Below are positions 1 through 7,401 of a stretch of DNA of 64,000 nucleotides, in pieces (within the stretch, counting starts at the first letter, position 1; every line of letters begins with the position of its first letter). The position numbers and the translations under genes were made by a program. The stretch comes from an uncultured Bacilli bacterium (lineage in GTDB: Bacteria; Bacillota_I; Bacilli_A; RF39; UBA660), in NCBI GenBank assembly GCA_934141535.1, contig CAKPCH010000006.1:1-64000 (forward strand). Direction: 5' to 3'. The notes under the pieces are model-generated. The model was not told the origin of the DNA, did not search any database, and saw nothing but the letters and a program-made list of their open reading frames with translations.

Positions 1-71
1 GCCTGGATGGACTTGAACCATCGACCTTGCGCTTATCAGACGCACGCTCTAACCAGCTGAGCTACAAGCCC
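1..71 (-). tRNA. tRNA-Ile (GAU anticodon), 3' end cut by the window edge
   Basis: On the minus strand the sequence opens with GGGCTTGTAGCTCAGCTGGT, a standard acceptor stem plus D-arm. The anticodon stem-loop carries CTGATAA, so the anticodon is GAT (Ile), and the T-arm contains GGTTCAAGTCC. The acceptor strand GGGCTTG would pair with CAGGCCC, of which only the first part is inside the window; the last bases of the gene lie beyond position 1. It is the last gene downstream of rseP, separated by about 110 bases and a terminator. Confidence 0.93.
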
Positions 72-182
72 ATCAAAGATATGACTATATAAGTATATCT
101 TAAATTTGAAATTTTAGCAATACTTTTTTTGAATATTTTTTCAAAATTGCAACTTTTTCATCGATGACTTAACCATTATAGC

Positions 183-224
183 AAAAAAATACAGAATTCA
201 CAATATAAATTCCGTATTTTTATA
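183..224 (-). terminator. Intrinsic terminator after rseP
   Basis: On the minus strand AATACGGAATTT and GAATTCTGTATT form a 12-bp stem with G-U pairs, followed by a run of T. It lies immediately after the rseP stop. Confidence 0.75.
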
Positions 225-226
225 AA

Positions 227-1492
227 TTAAAATAATTTAACTATATCACTATAAGTTACTAATACCATTAAAATCATTAAAATTATAAACCCAATATTAT
301 GAATAATAGCTTCCGTTTTTGGATTCACCCTACTTCCTTTTATTTTCTCAATAACAATAAATAATACGTGACCTCCATCAAATGCTGGAAAAGGAATTAA
401 ATTAACAAACCCAACATTAATACAGATAAGCGCTAATAAAGACAATAATGAAGTAAAACCATAACTTGAATAAACACTAACCGCATTAAAAATTCCAACA
501 GGCCCAGATAACATACTTAAACTTATCTTACCAATAATTAAATAAAATACAGTAAATATCATCTGTTCAATAGAACTAAAGAATTTAAGAAAAGAATATT
601 TAATAGCCGCAAAGAAGCCACTTTCTTCATTTCCAGTTAGATAAAATCCATAACTATAGCCAGTCAATTGATCTTTATCTTTGCTAGAAACATTAATTAC
701 AATATCTTTAGTTACATTAGCATCATCTTTAATCTTCATAGTAAAATTTTTATCTTTAATATTGTTTAATTCAATTAATAACTCGTGATACTCATCTATA
801 ACCTTACCATTTATCTCAACAATAGTAACACCATCATCAAGTCCATTTACCTTAGAATTAGCAACCTTTAAACCAGCCTCAATATCAAATCCATAATCAT
901 TACCATAAATTAAATTTGATTTACCAACCTCTATAGGTGTTATTGAAACATCTTTTTTAACACCGTTAGCATCCTTAACAGTCATAGTAAAATTTTTTTT
1001 ACCAGCAACTATCAATTCCAAAGATAACTTATCATAATTATTTACAAAATTATTATTAATTGCAACTATCTTCGAACCATCATCAAGTCCAGATACAGTA
1101 CTTTGTGCTACATAAACATTATTTAAAGTAACTTTATTAAATAAACCAATAAAGAATAAAATTACTATAGCAAGCAAGAAATTCATCATGACACCAGCAA
1201 CCATTATAAGAAATCTTTGAAAAGCAGGTTTTGCTTGCAACCTCTTACCTTCTGGTATCTTTTCATCAACATCAATTTCTTCACCAGCCATTTGAACAAA
1301 TCCACCTATTGGAAAAAGCCTAATACAATAATCAGTTTCATCGCCTTTCCTATTAAACTTAAACAACCTAGGACCCATACCAATTGAAAACTCATATACA
1401 TAAACGCCAAACTTTTTAGCACACAAGAAATGCCCTAATTCATGTATAAAAACAGTTATACCTAATATTAAAATAAAATATACAATAGTCAT
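227..1492 (-). CDS. rseP: RseP/RasP site-2 intramembrane zinc metalloprotease
   Basis: This is a membrane-embedded M50 protease that cuts substrates such as anti-sigma factors and remnant signal peptides within the lipid bilayer. The zinc-binding motif HELGH is at residues 17-21 in the first membrane segment, and the second active-site motif, a DGG in FPAFDGGH, lies near residue 372. Between the membrane segments are two PDZ-like repeats, each starting with GLDDG (about residues 135 and 217). The length of 421 aa is normal for the family. ATG start with GGAGAG eight bases upstream. It follows cdsA by ten bases, as in many Firmicutes, so the two are probably one transcript. Confidence 0.95.
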   Translation of the reverse strand: MTIVYFILILGITVFIHELGHFLCAKKFGVYVYEFSIGMGPRLFKFNRKGDETDYCIRLFPIGGFVQMAGEEIDVDEKIPEGKRLQAKPAFQRFLIMVAGVMMNFLLAIVILFFIGLFNKVTLNNVYVAQSTVSGLDDGSKIVAINNNFVNNYDKLSLELIVAGKKNFTMTVKDANGVKKDVSITPIEVGKSNLIYGNDYGFDIEAGLKVANSKVNGLDDGVTIVEINGKVIDEYHELLIELNNIKDKNFTMKIKDDANVTKDIVINVSSKDKDQLTGYSYGFYLTGNEESGFFAAIKYSFLKFFSSIEQMIFTVFYLIIGKISLSMLSGPVGIFNAVSVYSSYGFTSLLSLLALICINVGFVNLIPFPAFDGGHVLFIVIEKIKGSRVNPKTEAIIHNIGFIILMILMVLVTYSDIVKLF

Positions 1493-1502
1493 ATTATCTC
1501 TC

Positions 1503-2303
1503 CTATAAAATTTCTAAAAAAAACGTAAATGTCAGCATTACAAATATAATACTATCAAGCCTATCCAAAACTCCACCATGTCCTGGCATTATATTAGAAA
1601 AATCTTTTATTTTATATCTTCTTTTTATTGCTGAAAAAAACAAATCACCAAACTGTCCTACTAAACTCAAGAAAAATATAATACCAACAATTTCAAATAA
1701 ATTAACTTGACTATTTATAACAGTTACATAATAAACTGTACAAATAAACGTTCCAACTACACTTCCACAAATCGTACCTTCCCAAGTTTTATTAGGTGAA
1801 ATAGATTCCAATAACTTATTTTTGCCAATCAATCTTCCACCAAAATAAGCAAATGAATCTGTCATCATAGTTATTAAAAATAAAAATATAATCAATTCCA
1901 TACCTAAATTTCTATACATAGAAAACAACGACATAGAACTACCTAAGAAAAATACTCCTCCAAGCAAATAAAATGCATCCTTTATTCCATATATGTCATC
2001 ATCATGATAGAACACAACAGGTATAAAAAGAGTTAAAAACATACCAGCAACCAATCTATAATCAATAGTAAAATTTAAACTTCCATCTAATGTATTACTA
2101 AAATAATACAAAGAAATCATCAAATACGAAATCAATTTAATGAAATCAGGTACATTCTTCTCTTTTTGTCTAGCATTTATGAACTCCCTTAATCCCAAAA
2201 TAGTCAAAACATAAACCGCCACATTAAAAGTTATACCACCAATTATAAATATAGGTATAAATATAGCAAGTGCTACTGCTGCACTTATTACCCTCTGTTT
2301 CAC
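1503..2303 (-). CDS. cdsA: Phosphatidate cytidylyltransferase (CDP-diglyceride synthase)
   Basis: The enzyme makes CDP-diacylglycerol from phosphatidic acid and CTP, the entry to phosphatidylglycerol and cardiolipin. The 266-aa product is polytopic with about eight hydrophobic segments. It carries the family signature at the C-terminus (roughly residues 225-252), including KRRYKIKDF and PGHGGVLDRLDS, and the upstream SPNKTWEG motif. The start is GTG, preceded by GGATG. It is placed directly before rseP. The undecaprenyl pyrophosphate synthase gene that usually precedes cdsA is not here; khpA is upstream instead, across a terminator. Confidence 0.95.
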   Translation of the reverse strand: MKQRVISAAVALAIFIPIFIIGGITFNVAVYVLTILGLREFINARQKEKNVPDFIKLISYLMISLYYFSNTLDGSLNFTIDYRLVAGMFLTLFIPVVFYHDDDIYGIKDAFYLLGGVFFLGSSMSLFSMYRNLGMELIIFLFLITMMTDSFAYFGGRLIGKNKLLESISPNKTWEGTICGSVVGTFICTVYYVTVINSQVNLFEIVGIIFFLSLVGQFGDLFFSAIKRRYKIKDFSNIMPGHGGVLDRLDSIIFVMLTFTFFLEIL

Positions 2304-2377
2304 ATTATCACATCCTATATATAATTATAATATATTATTTTTTTTATTACAATAACTTATTAAAAATAATATAAAAA

Positions 2378-2404
2378 ATAAAAATTGGATTACTCCAATT
2401 TTAC
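2378..2404 (-). terminator. Intrinsic terminator of rpsP-khpA
   Basis: On the minus strand AAAATTGGA-GTAA-TCCAATTTT is followed by a T-rich tract. The stem overlaps the khpA stop codon. Confidence 0.8.
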
Positions 2405-2643
2405 AATGAATCAATATTAATTCTTACTCTACCAAGTTTTTGAACATAAGCACTAGCTTGAACTATAGTGCGAATAGAATTTGCTATCTTACCACCACGT
2501 CCAATAACAACACTCATATAGTCACTAGGAACTAAAACCTGTATAACAGTATCCCCTTCACTATCTAACTTTTTAACACTCACACCATCAACACTTGGTA
2601 ATAAATTTTTAACTAAAAATTCTGTTAATTCAACTAAATCCAT
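2401..2643 (-). CDS. khpA: KH-domain RNA-binding protein KhpA (YlqC)
   Basis: A small single KH-domain protein of 80 aa that binds RNA, in other Firmicutes together with KhpB/EloR, and influences cell elongation and translation. The KH core is visible at residues 40-60 with the GxxG loop as VIGRGGKIANSIR. It directly follows rpsP with two bases between stop and start, the conserved rpsP-khpA (ylqC) arrangement. rimM and trmD, which often follow, are absent; a terminator ends the unit. Confidence 0.93.
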   Translation of the reverse strand: MDLVELTEFLVKNLLPSVDGVSVKKLDSEGDTVIQVLVPSDYMSVVIGRGGKIANSIRTIVQASAYVQKLGRVRINIDSL

Positions 2644-2645
2644 AA

Positions 2646-2930
2646 TTATTTACCAGCCTTTTTAGTCATTTTACTTTCATGTAACTCTTTTAAGATACCT
2701 TCTTTACTTAATATATCTCTTACAGTATCAGTAGGTGTAGCACCTTGGTTTAACCATTTAATAGCTAAATCTCTATCAACTTTTACAGTTGCAGGACTCT
2801 TTACAGGATCATAATATCCTATTTCTTCTATAAATCTACCATCTCTTGGAAATCTTGAATCTGCAACAACGATACGATAAAAAGGATTTTTCTTAGCACC
2901 CATTCTTCTTAATCTCATTTTAACTGCCAT
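2646..2930 (-). CDS. rpsP: 30S ribosomal protein bS16
   Basis: Small-subunit ribosomal protein bS16, 94 aa, with the typical start MAVKMRLRRMGAKKNPFYRI and the YDP and GATPTDTV motifs. A strong GGAGGTG precedes the ATG. It has its own near-consensus promoter, which overlaps the end of the upstream Fic-like gene. In Bacillus ffh precedes rpsP; here ffh lies about 60 kb away at the other end of the window. Confidence 0.97.
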   Translation of the reverse strand: MAVKMRLRRMGAKKNPFYRIVVADSRFPRDGRFIEEIGYYDPVKSPATVKVDRDLAIKWLNQGATPTDTVRDILSKEGILKELHESKMTKKAGK

Positions 2931-2955
2931 AAAGCACCTCCATTCATCTATAACA

Positions 2956-2984
2956 ATAATACCAAATTATTACTATCTTGTCAA
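2956..2984 (-). promoter_or_regulatory. Sigma-A-type promoter of rpsP-khpA
   Basis: On the minus strand: TTGACA (2979-2984), a 17-base spacer, TATTAT (2956-2961). The -35 box overlaps the last codons of the Fic-like gene, which marks rpsP as a separate transcription unit. Confidence 0.75.
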
Positions 2985-3446
2985 CCTTTTTTGGTTAACT
3001 AACATATATTTTTCAAATGTTTTTGGATTACTTACTATATTCTTGTTTACATCCATGTCTAAATTTAAATCAAAGCACTCAGTTATCACCTTAAGAAAAG
3101 CAACAAGCGTCCTAGTATTTCCATTAACAAAGGGTTGCAAAGCCCATATTTCAACTATGTTATTTATAATTAAATTTATATCACAGGGATTATTTATACA
3201 AACATAACTTATCTCTTTTAAAAGCTCATTTATTAGTTTTTTCTCAATGTTTGAAAGTCTTCTTAATCCTCTATCACAATTAAAATAAAACTCATCAAAC
3301 AAATATGAATGAAGTTTCACCAAATATCGCAAATCAAAATCTGTACTATTAAATGTAAAAGTTTCATCTAACATATTAAGTTTTAAATTTATAATTTGTT
3401 TCTCTATTTTATCTAATTTATTTTTTTCTATGCCAAGTTTATTCAT
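2973..3446 (-). CDS. Fic-like protein with altered catalytic motif
   Basis: A 157-aa, largely helical protein. The segment WALQPFVNGNTRT (about residues 101-113) matches the Fic core motif HPFxxGNxR except that the catalytic histidine is glutamine (Q104). Fic enzymes transfer AMP or other phosphate-linked groups to target hydroxyls; loss of His would predict an inactive or altered enzyme. I use ATG 3446, with AAGGAG seven bases upstream, rather than an ATG twelve codons earlier that has no such site. It sits between cotE and rpsP. Family assignment rests on one motif plus helical context, so it is moderately secure. Confidence 0.7.
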   Translation of the reverse strand: MNKLGIEKNKLDKIEKQIINLKLNMLDETFTFNSTDFDLRYLVKLHSYLFDEFYFNCDRGLRRLSNIEKKLINELLKEISYVCINNPCDINLIINNIVEIWALQPFVNGNTRTLVAFLKVITECFDLNLDMDVNKNIVSNPKTFEKYMLVNQKRLTR

Positions 3447-3506
3447 GTATATCTCCTTCTTGATGTCTTTATATTCTATCAAAAAAGGAAAAAAAGTACA
3501 ATAGTA

Positions 3507-4037
3507 CTATTTTATAAATTCATCATTTACTTTATCTATTTCTTTTATATCATCATTAGATAACTCATCATCTATATCATCCCATGGCTCTTCATCTTCT
3601 TCAACAGCTATTTTTACTTTAGTTTCTCCCACTATTTCAACACCTAACTCTTTTTCAACATCAAATGTTATATTCTTGTCATTTATGTTAACAGAAGAAC
3701 AATTTGGTTGTTTTAATGTTCTTACTATTATATCAGTATCACTTGAAAGATCAGCATTTTCTTTTAATTTTACATTAAACAAATCGTTATATGATATATT
3801 CTTACTTACTACTGTAGTTTTTGAGTCATTATCATATGAATACCAAACATTCACATCATATGATCCACTTACACCTATTTTATCATTTGTCTTATAACCT
3901 TTAAATTTATGATTTATAATCCAGCATCCAAGTATTGTAGTTGGATTATTTTCTACATTTATACTATAATTATCTTTAAAATACTTTTTACCCTTGCCAA
4001 TAATAGCCTTAGTTACAATTTCTTTATATAATGACAC
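3507..4037 (-). CDS. cotE: Outer spore coat morphogenetic protein CotE
   Basis: CotE assembles the outer coat of the endospore. The 176-aa product resembles Bacillus CotE along its length: it begins SLYKEIVTKAIIGKGKK, then has TILGCWIINHKFKGYK, YDVNVWYSY, RTLKQPNC and VVGET-like segments, and ends in an acidic tail rich in D and E. The start is GTG 4037, nine bases after GAGGA; this aligns with the Bacillus N-terminus, whereas the GTG at 4046 touches the Shine-Dalgarno. miaB lies directly upstream, an adjacency also seen in Bacillus. This is strong evidence that the organism forms endospores, or descends from one that did. Confidence 0.9.
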   Translation of the reverse strand: MSLYKEIVTKAIIGKGKKYFKDNYSINVENNPTTILGCWIINHKFKGYKTNDKIGVSGSYDVNVWYSYDNDSKTTVVSKNISYNDLFNVKLKENADLSSDTDIIVRTLKQPNCSSVNINDKNITFDVEKELGVEIVGETKVKIAVEEDEEPWDDIDDELSNDDIKEIDKVNDEFIK

Positions 4038-4056
4038 ATTTATCACTCCTCAATTT

Positions 4057-4084
4057 AATATATGACAAATTATAGTAAAAATGA
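4057..4084 (-). promoter_or_regulatory. Possible sporulation sigma-E-type promoter of cotE
   Basis: On the minus strand TCATTTT (4078-4084) and CATATATT (4057-4064) are spaced 13 bases apart. This resembles the sigma-E pattern (TCATATT, 13-15 bases, CATACAAT). Such AT-rich matches arise easily by chance. Confidence 0.3.
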
Positions 4085-4085
4085 A

Positions 4086-4113
4086 TAAAAAAAGAAGAAT
4101 TAATCAACTAATT
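4086..4113 (-). terminator. Terminator of miaB
   Basis: GAATTA and TAATTC flank a short loop on the minus strand and are followed by TTCTTTTTTT. The stem overlaps the miaB stop region. Confidence 0.6.
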
Positions 4114-5518
4114 CTCCATCTAAACTCCAAGTTTTAACATCAGTTATTTTTACATTAACTATTTTGCCTATATATTCCTTATCAGCCTTTACATTTACAA
4201 GCTTCATAGTATCTGTATATCCCATTAACTTACCTTCTTTTTCACTATTACCCTCTAATAATACTGGAACTATTGAACCAACATACTTTTGATTTGCTTC
4301 ATTAGCAAACTTATTTACCAATTCATTAAGTTTATAAAGTCTATTATTTTTTTCTTCTTCAGTTAACTTATTTTCCATACGAGCTGCTGGTGTTCCTTCT
4401 CTTGGAGAATATATAAATGTAAATGCAGAATCAAACTTACAAGTATTTACAACATCTAACGTATCATTAAAATCATTTTCAGTTTCCCCTGGGAATGCTA
4501 CTATAATATCAGTAGTTATTGAACAGTTTGGAATTCTTTCTTTAATCTTATTAAATAACTCTATATATTGCTCTTTAGTATAACGTCTACCCATAAGTTT
4601 TAATATAGAATCACTACCAGATTGTAGTGGAAGATGAATATATGGCATTATATTATCATAGTGCGCTATAACATCAATCATCTTATCATCAAAATCCCAT
4701 GGATGCGATGTTACAAATCTAATTCTTTCTATACCAGTTTTAGCAGTATCTTCTAACAAATCGCCCATAGTATACTCTATATTTAAATCCTTACCATAAG
4801 CATTGACATTTTGCCCCAATAAAGTTACTTCCTTATAACCATTTTTAACTAAATCCTTTACCTCATCTATTACATCTTCCGGTAACCTTGATCTTTGTTT
4901 ACCTCTAGTATATGGAACTATACAATATGTACAAAACTTATCACATCCATACATAATATTAACCCAAGCTTTTACCTTAGAATCCCTTTTAACTGGAATA
5001 CTTTCATAAACATCACCCTCAACACTAAAAACCTCTATCTCTTGTTTATGCTTATCAATAGATTCTTTTAATATATTAGGAAGTTTATGTAAATTATGAG
5101 TTCCAAAAACTATATCTACCCATTTATATTTACTCTTAATACTTTCTACTACATTTTCTTCTTGAGCCATACAACCACATATACCACAAATAATATTTGG
5201 ATTAGCCTCCTTTAAATGTTTAACTCTTCCTAAAAAACCAAACATCTTATTGTGAGCATTCTCCCTTATAGCACATGTATTTAAAATAATCATATCAGCC
5301 TCTTCAAAAACCTCTGTTGGCATAAATCCCATGTCCTCTAACATAGCAGCTAAAACTTCACTATCATGAACATTCATCTGACAACCATATGTTTTTAAAT
5401 AATACTTTTTACCTACACCTAACTCTTTCATATCATTAGGTATTTTATAATCATCTCTTATTATCTTAACTTCTTTTTTAGTTCTAGTTTTTGCTACCTT
5501 CAAATTTGGTAGATTCAC
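4100..5518 (-). CDS. miaB: tRNA-2-methylthio-N6-dimethylallyladenosine synthase MiaB
   Basis: A radical-SAM enzyme that adds a methylthio group to i6A37 of tRNAs. The N-terminal MTTase domain has TYGCQMNVHDSE, NTCAIRENA and CGICGCMAQEE, supplying the three cysteines of the auxiliary cluster. The radical-SAM motif is YGCDKFCTYCIVPYTRG, followed by a C-terminal TRAM domain. Length is 472 aa from GTG 5518, chosen because AAGGAAG lies eight bases upstream; an ATG eleven codons earlier lacks a site. It is followed by cotE, as in Bacillus. Confidence 0.96.
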   Translation of the reverse strand: MNLPNLKVAKTRTKKEVKIIRDDYKIPNDMKELGVGKKYYLKTYGCQMNVHDSEVLAAMLEDMGFMPTEVFEEADMIILNTCAIRENAHNKMFGFLGRVKHLKEANPNIICGICGCMAQEENVVESIKSKYKWVDIVFGTHNLHKLPNILKESIDKHKQEIEVFSVEGDVYESIPVKRDSKVKAWVNIMYGCDKFCTYCIVPYTRGKQRSRLPEDVIDEVKDLVKNGYKEVTLLGQNVNAYGKDLNIEYTMGDLLEDTAKTGIERIRFVTSHPWDFDDKMIDVIAHYDNIMPYIHLPLQSGSDSILKLMGRRYTKEQYIELFNKIKERIPNCSITTDIIVAFPGETENDFNDTLDVVNTCKFDSAFTFIYSPREGTPAARMENKLTEEEKNNRLYKLNELVNKFANEANQKYVGSIVPVLLEGNSEKEGKLMGYTDTMKLVNVKADKEYIGKIVNVKITDVKTWSLDGELVD

Positions 5519-5616
5519 AAAAATCACTTCCTTCGTATTAAATGATAACATACTTTTTTATTTTAAGCAATAAATATTTTTTATACCTTCTATAATTTAT
5601 CAGCACATTTCAAACA

Positions 5617-5643
5617 AAAAAGGAGATATTTAATTCTCCTTAT
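5617..5643 (-). terminator. Terminator of the receiver gene
   Basis: AAGGAGA and TCTCCTT form a perfect stem on the minus strand, followed by six T. It overlaps the stop of the receiver gene. Confidence 0.8.
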
Positions 5644-6007
5644 AACTAATCATTTTATTTACTATATTTTTAACATTACTCTTTTCAAACGGTTTAGACA
5701 ACATATCAACTATATCATAAGTAAAAGCCCTATCAATAGTTTCTTTAGAATCATCTCCACTTATTATAGATACTGGAATTCTTTTAAATAAATTATTATT
5801 TTTAAAATAGTTCAATACATAAAATCCATCATAATCAGGCATATTTAAATCAAGTAGCATAGCACATATATCTTTATCTTTAACTATTAAATCAGTTGCT
5901 TCCTTACCATTATTTGCCTTTACAACTACATACTCGTCCTGAAGTGCATTCTCTATTAATTTTTTAACTATCAAAGAATCATCTACTACCAATATCTTTT
6001 TATTCAT
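5630..6007 (-). CDS. Stand-alone CheY-like receiver protein
   Basis: A 125-aa single receiver domain with no output domain. The acidic pair is in ILVVDDS, the phospho-acceptor Asp is in LLDLNMPDYDG near residue 53, and the conserved Lys is in LSKPFEK near residue 107. Such proteins relay phosphate or bind a partner protein. It has its own promoter and terminator, so it is monocistronic. The nearby hybrid kinases at 8839-10950 and 16300-18495 are plausible phosphodonors, but nothing in the sequence links them directly. Confidence 0.9.
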   Translation of the reverse strand: MNKKILVVDDSLIVKKLIENALQDEYVVVKANNGKEATDLIVKDKDICAMLLDLNMPDYDGFYVLNYFKNNNLFKRIPVSIISGDDSKETIDRAFTYDIVDMLSKPFEKSNVKNIVNKMISYKEN

Positions 6008-6044
6008 AACCCATCTCCCTTATTATAAGATACTTAACAACATT

Positions 6045-6073
6045 ATTATAACACATCTTATAAAAAAGGTAAA
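6045..6073 (-). promoter_or_regulatory. Promoter of the receiver gene
   Basis: On the minus strand: TTTACC (6068-6073), a 17-base spacer, TATAAT (6045-6050). Confidence 0.6.
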
Positions 6074-6083
6074 TTACTATTTT

Positions 6084-6668
6084 TTAAACATTTTTATCAC
6101 TTATATATTTTTTATATACCTTAATATTCTTTTTAATAGATTCATCTACATCTATAAAATATCTTCCATATTCCCCATCTTCATCTATTTTCTTATCTTC
6201 TAAAACTCCCTCAAGTGAAAGTATTGTCTTAACAGACCCCATATTATAATCATAAGCAGTAAGCAATACTTTATTAAGGTTCAATTTATGTGCTTGCAAA
6301 AGACATAAAAATAAATTTATCTTATTATATCCTTTTCTTCTTTCAAGAGGTCTTATACTATATCCTATATTACCACCAGATATTAACATCTTTTTATTTA
6401 AGTTATATCTTAAATTTATCATACCAACTAATTTATTATCATTTTCCCTAATCAAGAAATATTCAAAACCTGGGCAATAATTTTTAGGTGTTGTAATCGG
6501 ATTTTTTAATGATTCTAAAAACTTTAACCATTCCTCATATCTATTTAAATACTTATCTAAGCCACAAACTCCATTAATATTAGAATTATATTTAATAAAT
6601 TCTTCAATATATTCTATAGCATCATCTTTTCTTAATATATTAGCCTCTTCTAAATAAAATTTTTCCAT
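6084..6668 (-). CDS. GNAT family N-acetyltransferase
   Basis: A 194-aa protein with the GNAT fold. The middle reads LVGMINLRYNLN then IGYSIRPLERRKGYNKINL, corresponding to strand beta4 and the acetyl-CoA pyrophosphate-binding loop (RRKGY), followed by a helix and the beta5 strand KVLLTAYDYN. The substrate is unknown. It follows the second GNAT gene with an 11-base gap, so both are one operon behind the structured leader at 7278-7366. GAGGATG precedes the ATG. Confidence 0.85.
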   Translation of the reverse strand: MEKFYLEEANILRKDDAIEYIEEFIKYNSNINGVCGLDKYLNRYEEWLKFLESLKNPITTPKNYCPGFEYFLIRENDNKLVGMINLRYNLNKKMLISGGNIGYSIRPLERRKGYNKINLFLCLLQAHKLNLNKVLLTAYDYNMGSVKTILSLEGVLEDKKIDEDGEYGRYFIDVDESIKKNIKVYKKYISDKNV

Positions 6669-6679
6669 AATTACATCCT

Positions 6680-7237
6680 CTATTTTTTAAATTCATCTTT
6701 AGTTATTGAATACACAATCAAATCATCTAATTCTTTAGTATACTTATTTAATTTTCTTTTTCTTAAAACTGCTTCCTTCTTCATTCCTGATTTTTGCATA
6801 ACTCTACCACTTGCAGGATTTCCACCTATATGCATAGCTTCAACAAGATACATACCTACATCAAACAAGAAAAATTCAATAACTCTTCTTAGTGCTTCAG
6901 TAGCATACCCACAATTCCAATACTTTGATCCATAGCAATATCCTATTTCTACATTCATATCATTTTCTCTAACATGGACACCCATTATACTACCAATTAC
7001 CTCATGTGTATCCTTTAACTCAACTATCCAGTTATAAGCACCCTCTTCATATTCTTTCATCCAAATATCAACTATTTTTTTAGAATCTTCTACACTTTTA
7101 TGTAAATTCCAATCAAGATACTTATTAGAGTTTTTATCACTACCCCAACTATAATACATAGCTTCAGCATCACGACTTTCAAATCTTCTTAATATTAATC
7201 TATCAGTTTCAAGTGTTACTGTACCAAGTCTTTTCAT
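6680..7237 (-). CDS. RimJ/RimL-type GNAT acetyltransferase
   Basis: A 185-aa acetyltransferase of the RimJ/RimL group (Acetyltransf_3). It begins LGTVTLETDRLILRRFESRD, typical of the group, and carries VIGSIMGVHV, VEIGYCYGSKYWNCGYATEA as the acetyl-CoA binding region, and GGNPASGRVMQKSGMKKEA. Enzymes of this group acetylate protein N-termini or small molecules including antibiotics; the substrate cannot be told from sequence. It is the first gene after the leader RNA, with AAAGGAG before the ATG. Confidence 0.9.
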   Translation of the reverse strand: MKRLGTVTLETDRLILRRFESRDAEAMYYSWGSDKNSNKYLDWNLHKSVEDSKKIVDIWMKEYEEGAYNWIVELKDTHEVIGSIMGVHVRENDMNVEIGYCYGSKYWNCGYATEALRRVIEFFLFDVGMYLVEAMHIGGNPASGRVMQKSGMKKEAVLRKRKLNKYTKELDDLIVYSITKDEFKK

Positions 7238-7277
7238 AAATTCTCCTTTCTAATATTGTGATTTCGCCAAAAATATA

Positions 7278-7366
7278 TAAAAAAACACGAAAACCACATC
7301 AGTGACTCCGTGTTAAACGTGTAAGATTTCTCTTTGGAAAAGCTCGTTTCCTTATTTTCCCTCACT
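7278..7366 (-). promoter_or_regulatory. Structured leader with terminator; riboswitch-like attenuator of the GNAT operon
   Basis: Transcription is expected near 7366. The RNA can form a closing stem from GUGAG with CUUAC, and inside it a GGAAAA/UUUUCC hairpin whose loop carries GGAAACG. Next comes an intrinsic terminator, AACACG (7309-7314 complement) with CGUGUU followed by seven U, about 40 bases before the first GNAT gene. The 5' strand UUAGUGA is also complementary to UCACUGA in the terminator loop, so aptamer-like and alternative pairings are mutually exclusive. I do not recognise the class. It could simply be the terminator of the upstream Nudix gene, but the separate promoter argues for a leader. 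Confidence 0.6.
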
Positions 7367-7372
7367 AATTAC

Positions 7373-7401
7373 ATTATATTAGTATTAAGTCTATTTGTCA
7401 A
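7373..7401 (-). promoter_or_regulatory. Consensus promoter of the GNAT leader
   Basis: On the minus strand: TTGACA (7396-7401), a 17-base spacer, TATAAT (7373-7378). The -35 box is formed by the final codons of the Nudix gene. Confidence 0.85.

Noticed and set aside
3444..3482. Upstream start for the Fic-like gene
   Set aside because: The ATG at 3482 has no ribosome site, while ATG 3446 has AAGGAG at ideal spacing.
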